From M1-B18 sp048264125 (GTDB lineage Bacteria > Bacillota > Clostridia > Peptostreptococcales > Natronincolaceae): 64,000 nt of DNA. Where the stretch lies: the NCBI GenBank assembly GCA_048264125.1, contig JBLXDM010000012.1:91474-155473 (forward strand), given 5' to 3'. How positions within the stretch are numbered: position 1 is the stretch's first letter; every line of letters starts with the position of its first letter. Positions 7,752 to 15,288 of the stretch are shown here, one piece after another. Made by a program: the position numbers and the translations under genes. The notes below the pieces were generated by a model. It was given only the letters and a program-made list of their open reading frames with translations. It was not told the DNA's origin and made no database searches.

Positions 7752-8282
7752 TTATATTTGATTATTGGCCAGGAAGCTCTCTATATCAACCGGCACACTT
7801 TTTCGTAAATAGGCTGGGCCATAAAACTTTATTTCCTTTGGAATAAGAGCTATTATGTGTATTGTGGTCCTAGTTAGCCTTATACCATCGCTGGTGAGTG
7901 CCGGCAGCTCGTTAGGGTTATATATTATAATTTCCTCTATGATTACAGGCTGCTGCTTATCCTGTATAAAGCTGTCGGGTAAAGCTCTTAGGCCCGAATC
8001 CAGCCTTAGATTCTGCAATATATAGCTTTCCACTATATATTGAGCCTGTGCCTTATTTAGATAAAGCTCTCTTCCTTCGAGATCATCTACATCCAGCCTT
8101 TCACCCATCTTCATTAGATCAACCTGTGATAAGCCAGCCCAACCTGAAGCAATGAGAGCATTTTCTACCCTCACCCCTAGGCTATATATGTCTCTTATCT
8201 CCAGTATCGCCATCCAGCCAAATATGAAAAAAAAGAGTATTACTGTTGCTATAAGTAAAATCACCCATAGATTTCCATCCAT
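7752..8282 (-). CDS. Membrane-anchored pilin-like or pilus accessory protein
   Basis: A 176-residue protein with one N-terminal transmembrane helix (about 6-26) and no obvious prepilin cleavage motif. The rest is extracytoplasmic. It lies between cpaB and another single-helix protein in the Tad cluster, so a minor pseudopilin (TadE/F-like) or pilus accessory role is likely, but that rests on context. Start follows AGGAAGGAT. Confidence 0.6.
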   Translation of the reverse strand: MDGNLWVILLIATVILFFFIFGWMAILEIRDIYSLGVRVENALIASGWAGLSQVDLMKMGERLDVDDLEGRELYLNKAQAQYIVESYILQNLRLDSGLRALPDSFIQDKQQPVIIEEIIIYNPNELPALTSDGIRLTRTTIHIIALIPKEIKFYGPAYLRKSVPVDIESFLANNQI

Positions 8283-8292
8283 TTTATCCTTC

Positions 8293-8676
8293 CTATCTGT
8301 TTAAGGTCATTACTATGGTTCTCTCATCAAAGTTAGCCGTTAGGACTGCATTTTCTTTAGTCAAGTCTGGCCTCGTCTTTGTAATCATGTAATCAGCTCT
8401 AACTATGAGCCTTGCCTCCTGCCCCCATTCTACAGATTCTGGAGAGGTTATTCTTACGTTTGTAAAGCCTATGGCTGTAAGCTCCGAAGTCAGGAGATTT
8501 TTCGCCTGTTGAGGTATTCCTCCATTGGTCTGCAGCTGCATGAAGTATCGATTACAAATGGCATCAAAATCCGTTCTGGCGAAGGCTGGTATTGTATTTT
8601 CTGCCCCTATAAGAAAAAACAGCAACAAAAATATAATCACCAGCCCCATTATCATTAAAACTGTTGGCAATTGCAT
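8293..8676 (-). CDS. TadE-like minor pilin candidate
   Basis: 127 residues from the ATG at 8676, which follows TAAGGAGAG. A longer frame from 8733 would overlap the pilin gene without a ribosome site. A hydrophobic helix (residues about 5-25) is followed by an extracytoplasmic domain (NRYFMQLQTNGGIPQQAKNL) that resembles DUF4320/TadE-like proteins of clostridial Tad clusters in layout. Position directly after the short pilin supports a pilus role. Confidence 0.6.
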   Translation of the reverse strand: MQLPTVLMIMGLVIIFLLLFFLIGAENTIPAFARTDFDAICNRYFMQLQTNGGIPQQAKNLLTSELTAIGFTNVRITSPESVEWGQEARLIVRADYMITKTRPDLTKENAVLTANFDERTIVMTLNR

Positions 8677-8687
8677 ACTATCTCTCC

Positions 8688-8927
8688 TTAATTGAACAGC
8701 TGCGTCAATTTGCTGGCCACCCAAGTCTTCCATGAAGCAGCTGTATCTGTGAATACTGATACTACATCAGACCTAACCGCAAGTATTCCCAATATGACAA
8801 TAGCTGAAAACAAAATCACCTCTAAAACTCCGAATCCTTTTTCATTGTTTAATATTTCTTTAACTCTATTAACACCATTTGCTATTCTAACTTCTAAGTT
8901 GATTTTCTTTGTTTGTAATTTTTTCAT
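8688..8927 (-). CDS. Short Flp/Tad-type pilin with prepilin cleavage site
   Basis: A 79-residue protein with a 31-residue basic leader ending NNEKG, then FGVLEVILFSAIVILGILAV. This is a classical prepilin site (G before F, Glu at +5) ahead of a hydrophobic helix. The mature pilin would be only 48 residues, in keeping with Flp pilins. A TadV-type peptidase to process it is not in this window. The start follows GAGGAGG. It is probably the major pilus subunit of this cluster. Confidence 0.75.
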   Translation of the reverse strand: MKKLQTKKINLEVRIANGVNRVKEILNNEKGFGVLEVILFSAIVILGILAVRSDVVSVFTDTAASWKTWVASKLTQLFN

Positions 8928-8947
8928 TTTCTAGTTCCTCCTCAATT

Positions 8948-9763
8948 TTATCTAAATATAATATCTAAATTTCTCATAACTTCCTGCAAAATTGGCACTG
9001 TCACCATCAAGGCATAGCATATAAAAAGTAAAAAAGCTGCTACGAGAAGTTTTGTTCTTTTATGCTGCCTTATAATCTTCCTCCTGAGACGCTTGCTCCT
9101 TTTAAGCATATTTGCCTGTGCTTCAAAGTTCTTTTCAGATATGCCCATTTCGTGCTTTTGTGCAAGAGCAAAGCTAAATGCCTGTATCTCTGTTATGGAG
9201 GACACATTCCTGAAGTTCTCCAAAGCCTCCTCAAGGCTTTTCTTTACTTTCGGAGCGTTGGCTATATACTGCAGAGCCTCTTTAAGGGGTTGTCCTGCGG
9301 CTCTTGCTGCATAGGTAAGGATTACCTCCAATGGAGTTCCGATTTTACTCTGAAAGTACATTATGTCCTGTATGTTGCATAGCTCTAATCTAAGTTTGTT
9401 CTGACGGTTTTTTCTGCGCTGTCCAATATATAAATTAAGGGGCAGCAAAGTAAATAAGCCAAGCCTTACAATATTGGTTACAACCCTAGTTATCTCCCCC
9501 ATCATAAGACTTTCTAGGCTGGAATAGAAAGCAAATATAAGTACCACCATATTCAATGTTAAATACACTTCCGTACTTACCGGATAGCCGGCCTCCTTCA
9601 TATAGTCGTCTGCCATGACGTACCATTCCTGCCTTATCAGTCTTTTCAGAAATCTGCCCTTCTCCTTGTAATAACTTTTCTCCTCCCTTTTCTCTGCTAT
9701 AAGAAAGTATAGTGCTGCAGCTGTCAGGGCTACCGCCCATGCCAATGCTATTGCTAATATCAA
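8948..9763 (-). CDS. tadC: TadC-like pilus inner-membrane platform protein
   Basis: A 271-residue type II secretion F-family protein: an N-terminal helix (1-20), a pair of helices around 70-115 and a C-terminal helix around 240-262, with a cytoplasmic helical domain between. TadC with TadB forms the platform on which the CpaF ATPase drives pilus assembly. The start is TTG, eight bases after GGAGG. An ATG four bases earlier is out of frame. Confidence 0.8.
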   Translation of the reverse strand: MILAIALAWAVALTAAALYFLIAEKREEKSYYKEKGRFLKRLIRQEWYVMADDYMKEAGYPVSTEVYLTLNMVVLIFAFYSSLESLMMGEITRVVTNIVRLGLFTLLPLNLYIGQRRKNRQNKLRLELCNIQDIMYFQSKIGTPLEVILTYAARAAGQPLKEALQYIANAPKVKKSLEEALENFRNVSSITEIQAFSFALAQKHEMGISEKNFEAQANMLKRSKRLRRKIIRQHKRTKLLVAAFLLFICYALMVTVPILQEVMRNLDIIFR

Positions 9764-9776
9764 TCATTTCACCTCC

Positions 9777-10691
9777 TTAAGTTACCTTCTCTAGGGTTAA
9801 ATAGGCGATATAAAAGGAGACCAATAGATCTAAGGTAAAGATCATTTGTCCCCATCCAGAGTCAAAAACAGCCATTTTGTAGCTGCTATTGAAAAGTATA
9901 TATATAATCAGGAAGTTTACTGCAAGAAGTACATAAAGTCCCATGCTTAAAATAGTGTCCTGAGCACTCTCTTCATCGTCGTCATCGTTCTGTTTGTCTA
10001 GTTCTTCGATAAAGGTATCCGTCAACTCTACCACATCACCGCCTCGTATATAGCATATTTTTAAATTCTCTATATACAGCTTCAACTCAGAAGTCTCCAA
10101 CCGATCCTTTAGGTTGTCAAAGCATTGTATCGTGTTTACCTTGTGTTCATACTCATATGCCATCAGCTCCACATAGTTCTTCAGGGGCTGCAGCACATAC
10201 TGGCTGGCCTTTTTAAAAGCCTCGAATATATCGGTTCCCTTACCACCCACCAGGAACCTCCTCATTATTATGAGAAAATCCACTGACATTCTCTTTACCC
10301 TGTAGCCCATTATGTCAGAGAAAAGCTGTAGTAATATATAAGGCAGCAGGGCCGCTAGTGCTCCGAAAATAAGGGCGACATAGGGCTGCATATGCATCTC
10401 CATCCAGCCAAAGGACAAAAGGAAAAGGAGTAGGCACAAAAGCAGATGTAGCCATGCATTATAGCTGATATAGAAGCGTATATTGGAGCGTTCTATCCGC
10501 TTCTCCAAATCAGTAAAGAGCCTCCCAGCAGCTATAATGTTTCTGTAATAAGCTTTATTCCCTTCCCTGCGTTTCTTGGCCCGCTCCTTATATACTCTAT
10601 AAAGTTCCTTAATGTCCAACTGTGCTATCACTAGAAATAGTCCTGTTGATAGAAATAATGTTATCAATGTCCAAACTAGCAAGTTATACAT
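9777..10691 (-). CDS. tadB: TadB-like pilus inner-membrane platform protein
   Basis: A 304-residue F-family protein, with helices at about 2-22, 78-97, 100-120 and 250-300 and a long cytoplasmic domain between. An acidic cluster NDDDDEES precedes the last membrane pair. It overlaps the 3' end of cpaF by 8 bases, indicating translational coupling, and lies 13 bases before tadC. Confidence 0.8.
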   Translation of the reverse strand: MYNLLVWTLITLFLSTGLFLVIAQLDIKELYRVYKERAKKRREGNKAYYRNIIAAGRLFTDLEKRIERSNIRFYISYNAWLHLLLCLLLFLLSFGWMEMHMQPYVALIFGALAALLPYILLQLFSDIMGYRVKRMSVDFLIIMRRFLVGGKGTDIFEAFKKASQYVLQPLKNYVELMAYEYEHKVNTIQCFDNLKDRLETSELKLYIENLKICYIRGGDVVELTDTFIEELDKQNDDDDEESAQDTILSMGLYVLLAVNFLIIYILFNSSYKMAVFDSGWGQMIFTLDLLVSFYIAYLTLEKVT

Positions 10692-11982
10692 CCCCCTCTC
10701 TTAAAAGCTGCCTTTCCACCAGCTTATTAATCATATCAGGAGATTTCAGCCTGCCCACCTTTTTATGGGTACCTTCCACAAAAGTAATTTCGCTTTTGGT
10801 CTTTTGAAACTGCCACAGGGTATTGTACTTACCTTCCCCAGTCCCTTCTGGAACCACCTCCACAACTTCAGCCACCGTAAATCGGTCTAAATAAACTATA
10901 ATATTTACTGACTCATATAGCATATCGAGAAGAATCTCATCAGAAAGGTTTGTTCCCGACATCTTCATGTTTATCATCATTTTCCTTAGTATCTTTCTTG
11001 CGGAGCCTGCATGGCCGGTACTCCAGCATATGTTGCCGGCAAAGGCTCCGTTATAAAAGCTCATAGCCTCGGCGCCCCTAATTTCTCCGAAGACATACAT
11101 ATCTATTGTCATAAGAAGTCCCATGTCGGTGAGTTCTTCTATTCCGTATATTTCTCCCTTTGTGTTCCGTTTTACTAAAAGCTGTATAGCATTGGGATGC
11201 TTCAGGTGAAATTCTGCGTGATCTTCCATTGCCAGCATCCTAAGTTCTTCTTCCATCTCCTCCAGCAGCGCCCTTAGCAAGCTGGTTTTACCAGCGCCAC
11301 CCCTGCCGCAAAATATTATGTTTGCTCCTGCCCTTCCGTACCTCACCAGCTCATCCGCCAGCTGCTGTGGCAGCATACCCATTTCTACTAGGTCCTGAAG
11401 GGTAAAAGCCTCCCCCTTGTGCTTCCTGAATACAAAGGTGGGGCATATGTGAGCCACAGGCTCTATGGCACAAATTATCCTCAGCTTGTTTATGGGGTCC
11501 TCAAACTTTGCTAGGGCCTTGTCCTCGTTCAGCTCACCCTTAAGATTTGCCTGTATGGTGGTTCTTATATACGAGCGCATGTTTTCAGCCGTGCCAAAGC
11601 TTATATTGGTTCTCTTGACCTTGTTACCTACCTTCACCCATATGTTGTTGGGGCCATTTCCGAATATTCCACTGCATTCCTCCATGTCTATGTAAGGCTG
11701 TAGTAGACCATAGCCCAGTATATGGTCCATTACCTCCTTAACTAGCTCCTTTCTTGATATATCCACTACCTTGTAATTCCTTTGATTTATAATCTTTATT
11801 ATAGCTGGCTCTAAAGATGCCTTTGGTGCTCTGCTAAGGTTAATCTCCCCTATCAGCTCCCTATGCTCCTTTATGGTCTCATGGGCTATTCTCTCTATAA
11901 CCTCATAAATAGACTTAAATACCTCTTCCTTTTCCTCTTGGGGCCTGTGCTGTGCCCTCTCTTCGATTCTGTTTACTATCAC
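10684..11982 (-). CDS. cpaF: CpaF/TadA-type secretion ATPase
   Basis: A 432-residue VirB11/GspE-family ATPase. The Walker A motif is FCGRGGAGKTSLL near residue 228, with an acidic Walker B region and His-containing switch (FGEIRGAEAMSF) after it. The N-terminal all-helical domain (ITLSRAP.., VMDHILGYGLLQPYIDMEE) is typical of CpaF. It powers Tad pilus assembly on the cytoplasmic side. The start is GTG, overlapping the stop of the TadZ-like gene by 4 bases. Confidence 0.9.
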   Translation of the reverse strand: MIVNRIEERAQHRPQEEKEEVFKSIYEVIERIAHETIKEHRELIGEINLSRAPKASLEPAIIKIINQRNYKVVDISRKELVKEVMDHILGYGLLQPYIDMEECSGIFGNGPNNIWVKVGNKVKRTNISFGTAENMRSYIRTTIQANLKGELNEDKALAKFEDPINKLRIICAIEPVAHICPTFVFRKHKGEAFTLQDLVEMGMLPQQLADELVRYGRAGANIIFCGRGGAGKTSLLRALLEEMEEELRMLAMEDHAEFHLKHPNAIQLLVKRNTKGEIYGIEELTDMGLLMTIDMYVFGEIRGAEAMSFYNGAFAGNICWSTGHAGSARKILRKMMINMKMSGTNLSDEILLDMLYESVNIIVYLDRFTVAEVVEVVPEGTGEGKYNTLWQFQKTKSEITFVEGTHKKVGRLKSPDMINKLVERQLLREGDV

Positions 11983-13181
11983 TTATGCATCACCTCCTTG
12001 GATGCTCTATTGAATAGGCTGAATACCCGTTTATGCTTTGTCGCCTTCATACCCATGGAGTTTAGGACTTCTATATATTCATTTTGCATTCTTTTATCCC
12101 GGAAGCCGAAGGCCTTGTCTAATGCCTTATGATTACTTATGTAACCAATAATCCTCCCCTGAAGCTTCGCCTCCAGCTCCACAAAGGTTAAATCCTCGCC
12201 ACTATAACGATTTATTAGGAAGCTGAACTTCCTAACATCAAAGTCGTTATACCTTTTGAAGGCCTCCATATACCTGTTTACAGCTTCTACAGAATGTCTG
12301 TCCCCATACATTGGTATTATTACCTTATCTGCAAGCCTCAGGGCAGTATCGGTGCTGTAGACATCAAACCAAGAATGGGTATCTATAATCACATAATCAT
12401 AGTTAAATCTTAGCTTTTCTATAACCTCTCGGTACTGCTCTCTTCCGGAGGCATAATAATCATTTATATCATAGATACCCGGTAGTATATCTAGGTTGGT
12501 CTGCAGCTTATATGCTTTAGTAAAGCCCTCCAGCCTTTCATAGGTTAGATTTTGCCTTACAGCTGCATCTATTACATCTGTAAGGGTAAATTCAAAGCTG
12601 GTGTCAAATATTCTTTTGAATGAAGGCTTCAATGGATTATAGTCCACTATGCAAACCCTACAGTTTTTTGATGAAGCCAATACAAAAGCCAGCTGTGCAG
12701 CTGTCGTCGTTGCACCCTGGCTTAATGGGGAATATACTGTGATAACCTCCTTAAATACACTTTCTACAACTCTTTCCACCCTTGTATTGCCTTCTTCTGT
12801 GGCAAATAGATTATAATTAAACTCCTCCGGATAATCCTTAAGGTGCTTCTCAACTGCTTCGGCTGTGGCCTCCTTCAGGGGGATATAGGCTGTTACCCCT
12901 TCATTAATCAGGCTGCCAATTAGCTTTCTTTCAGAAAAGCTCTCAAAGTCATCGGTCAGTATGATGACCTTTATTTTTTTCCTTTTGGCCTTTCTGCATA
13001 CCCTAATGAGGGAGTCCCCTTCGTCATCCATAAGACGATTTATGATAAGGCCCTCCATCGGCATCAGCTCCACCAGCTCCTCAAGAGCCTCTAGGCTGTC
13101 CACCTCGTCTATGAACTCCAGCTGCGCCTCATGGATTCTTTCTAGTATTTCACTATTTCCTATTGCGGTTAGTATTTTCAT
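11979..13181 (-). CDS. TadZ/CpaE-like pilus localisation protein with degenerate P-loop
   Basis: A 400-residue two-domain protein: an N-terminal receiver-like domain (about 1-130) and a ParA/MinD-like domain (about 145-380). The P-loop reads YSPLSQGATTTAAQLA, so the usual GKT lysine is replaced by alanine. Downstream DYNPLKPSFKR and DYVIIDTHSW keep the MinD-like switch positions. TadZ proteins set the cellular position of Tad pili and atypical P-loops are known in that family, so nucleotide binding without hydrolysis is plausible. It is the first gene of the Tad cluster and follows AGGTG. Confidence 0.8.
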   Translation of the reverse strand: MKILTAIGNSEILERIHEAQLEFIDEVDSLEALEELVELMPMEGLIINRLMDDEGDSLIRVCRKAKRKKIKVIILTDDFESFSERKLIGSLINEGVTAYIPLKEATAEAVEKHLKDYPEEFNYNLFATEEGNTRVERVVESVFKEVITVYSPLSQGATTTAAQLAFVLASSKNCRVCIVDYNPLKPSFKRIFDTSFEFTLTDVIDAAVRQNLTYERLEGFTKAYKLQTNLDILPGIYDINDYYASGREQYREVIEKLRFNYDYVIIDTHSWFDVYSTDTALRLADKVIIPMYGDRHSVEAVNRYMEAFKRYNDFDVRKFSFLINRYSGEDLTFVELEAKLQGRIIGYISNHKALDKAFGFRDKRMQNEYIEVLNSMGMKATKHKRVFSLFNRASKEVMHK

Positions 13182-13238
13182 GCTTTCACCTGCTTTCGTG
13201 ATATAATTACTATAAATTTACTTTTTAGGAGTGGTACA

Positions 13239-13517
13239 ATGAGCGATTTTAAGCTAGTTGAAGGTTTTGTTATTAAAGGTAAAACATTTTCTTTTAATCT
13301 AGATAAGGGTACCTGCTTTTACAAAAAAACAGGAATCTGTCCTTTATGTTTGCGTCACCTTTCAGATAGAATGTTGAACTTTATTAAGAAGCGAAATCTA
13401 AAAAACCTAAGCTCACTAAAGAAAAACACCATTACTTATTGCCCTATGTTATCTAAGAATATTTCTAAAATTCATAGAGATGAAATAAGGCTATACTTAT
13501 TTTTGTATATCTGGTAA
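13239..13517 (+). CDS. Small Cys-containing protein on the opposite strand
   Basis: A 92-residue protein of unknown function and one of very few rightward genes in this half. A clear ribosome site (TAGGAGTGG, four bases before ATG) and a TATAAT box just upstream support it. It has a CPLCLRH cysteine-histidine motif near residue 35 and is basic in the middle (FIKKRNLKNLSSLKKN). It lies alone between the TadZ and ATPase genes, which run the other way, so it looks like a later insertion or an element regulator. I cannot assign a function. Confidence 0.5.
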   Translation: MSDFKLVEGFVIKGKTFSFNLDKGTCFYKKTGICPLCLRHLSDRMLNFIKKRNLKNLSSLKKNTITYCPMLSKNISKIHRDEIRLYLFLYIW

Positions 13518-13568
13518 AGCAAATCAAAATCTTACAGTTTTTTTGATGGAGGTAGATAATACTCCTAT

Positions 13569-14189
13569 TTAAAGGCTTTTTAAATCACCGCTTCTAAATA
13601 TTCTATTTCCTTCACTATTCTTTAATATAAAGTTCCCTTTGATATCCCAAAGCTCTGTAGCATCTAAGTTACCCAAGGCCATATTCGACTCCTTCGGGTT
13701 GCTATGTCTTCCTGAAACGACAAATGAAAAATTCCCCATGGCTTCTTGTGGTATGGCATACATGCTTTGATTCTCAATAATTATCTTTAGCTTTGGACTA
13801 GCATGCCTTAAAAGCCCTAAAAAGGTGGTTTTTATTTCGCCAAAATAATATGAACCCCAATTGTAAATATCCTTCTCCAGCCAAGATGCCCCATTTATGA
13901 CTAAATAGAGTTCTTTATTGGCGGCTGTAAGTTCTAGCAGGACCCTTAGTAAGCCCTGCTGGTTATGAATAAGTGTACAATGCTGCCAATAATAGCTCCC
14001 AAATTCAGCGGGCATCCTCATATCTACCAATACAATTATTTTATCTTCTTTAATTAACTGATTAAGCATTTGCTGGAGCAGGTGGGTCTTACCGACTCCA
14101 GTATCGCCTGTGATTAACACATGCTTTTCATTTTCTAGATTTATAGCTGCCTTTTGTCCATCATTAAAATAACCTAACTCTATATACAT
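13569..14189 (-). CDS. Small FtsK/HerA-like P-loop ATPase
   Basis: A 206-residue protein, essentially a single ATPase core: Walker A LITGDTGVGKTHLLQQ near residue 27, Walker B-like ELYLVINGAS near 95 and a late LRHASPKLKIIIENQ strand as in FtsK/HerA motors. It has no membrane helices. It lies between the wall hydrolase and the Tad genes, at the seam between the conjugation and pilus modules. It could be an accessory motor for either. Start follows CGGAGG. Confidence 0.65.
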   Translation of the reverse strand: MYIELGYFNDGQKAAINLENEKHVLITGDTGVGKTHLLQQMLNQLIKEDKIIVLVDMRMPAEFGSYYWQHCTLIHNQQGLLRVLLELTAANKELYLVINGASWLEKDIYNWGSYYFGEIKTTFLGLLRHASPKLKIIIENQSMYAIPQEAMGNFSFVVSGRHSNPKESNMALGNLDATELWDIKGNFILKNSEGNRIFRSGDLKSL

Positions 14190-14214
14190 AGCTAAACCTC
14201 CGATTCAGTTATTA

Positions 14215-15285
14215 TCATTGATTGATATATAGATATGGGTCTATCAGCTGCCCTGAAAACCTCAGCTCAAAATGCAGATGCGGACCTGTGCTTCTGCCGG
14301 TATTTCCTACAGCCCCAATTACATCTCCTTGTCTTAAAGCTGCCCCTACTGTAACATTTATCTGAGACATGTGGCAGTATCTTGACTCCCATTCGTTTCC
14401 TTCTTCATCGATGTGCTTTATCCTCACATTATATCCCGCTGTACTTTCATTGGTATAGTTCACCTGGTAAACTACCCCATCTGCTACCGAAATAATTGGT
14501 TGACCCATTGCATTGGCTCCCGATATATCTGTTCCATAATGAAATTCTCTGTTACTAGTTACAGGATGAATTCTATATCCAAAATGTGAAGTTATTGTTC
14601 TAAGTGTTGGTGTTGGCCATGCAAATTTAACGTCGCCAGCTACAGGAATATTGGCCGGCAGATCAAATACACCACCATACATTTCATAAACAAAATTACC
14701 TTCTATCAAGAGATTTACCCACTCTATTTGTTCTTCCGAAAATGATACCATTAGATCCTCCAAATCCTTGGATGAGAAACCAATGATATATTCCTCCCCA
14801 TTATTAATTCTGGTAAAGGTATCTAGGATTTCATCAAATTCATAATCTCTGGCATTTGAGAACCAACTGTTAAGCTTGCTTTTCATTTGATTCTTACCCT
14901 GCAGGAAGCCCTTCTCAAGCGTAACCCAGTATGTGTATACCCATACAAGGTTACCACTCTCGTCATAAATATATTCTGTTCTTTCTTCTCTTTTCTCATA
15001 TTCAATTATAAGAAAGTCGAATACAGTCTCCGTTGGCTCTGCCTTATCAAGATCATTATCATAACGAACGGTGTCATAAATAAGCATGTCCACCCAATTG
15101 ACAAAGGCTTTCTGTCCAACTCTCTTATATTCCTCAGCAAATATTATTTCCGCTGCCGGCATAATAGCCATCATTTGCCCTCCTGAAAATATCATTACAC
15201 AGCTCATCAGCATGAACTGCATAAAAAATAGAAGGAGGCCCAGCTGGATGAGCTTCTTCTTAAGAAACCTGTTTTCATTCGACAT
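14215..15285 (-). CDS. M23-family peptidoglycan hydrolase of the conjugation locus
   Basis: A 356-residue protein with an N-terminal membrane segment (about 12-40), a middle region and a C-terminal LytM/M23 metallopeptidase: HYGTDISG and HLHFELRF supply the zinc ligands, with GNTGRSTGP between. It cuts peptide cross-links in peptidoglycan. In Gram-positive conjugation loci one such hydrolase opens the wall for the transfer channel; in pCW3 that job belongs to TcpG, which has different catalytic domains, so this would be a functional analogue. It starts 4 bases after the VirB6-like gene ends. Confidence 0.85.
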   Translation of the reverse strand: MSNENRFLKKKLIQLGLLLFFMQFMLMSCVMIFSGGQMMAIMPAAEIIFAEEYKRVGQKAFVNWVDMLIYDTVRYDNDLDKAEPTETVFDFLIIEYEKREERTEYIYDESGNLVWVYTYWVTLEKGFLQGKNQMKSKLNSWFSNARDYEFDEILDTFTRINNGEEYIIGFSSKDLEDLMVSFSEEQIEWVNLLIEGNFVYEMYGGVFDLPANIPVAGDVKFAWPTPTLRTITSHFGYRIHPVTSNREFHYGTDISGANAMGQPIISVADGVVYQVNYTNESTAGYNVRIKHIDEEGNEWESRYCHMSQINVTVGAALRQGDVIGAVGNTGRSTGPHLHFELRFSGQLIDPYLYINQ

Positions 15286-15288
15286 GGC

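Noticed and set aside
9486..9767. Frame starting at the ATG right after the GGAGG upstream of tadC
   Set aside because: It is out of frame with the F-family domain and gives no known protein; the TTG at 9,763 yields the proper TadC start.
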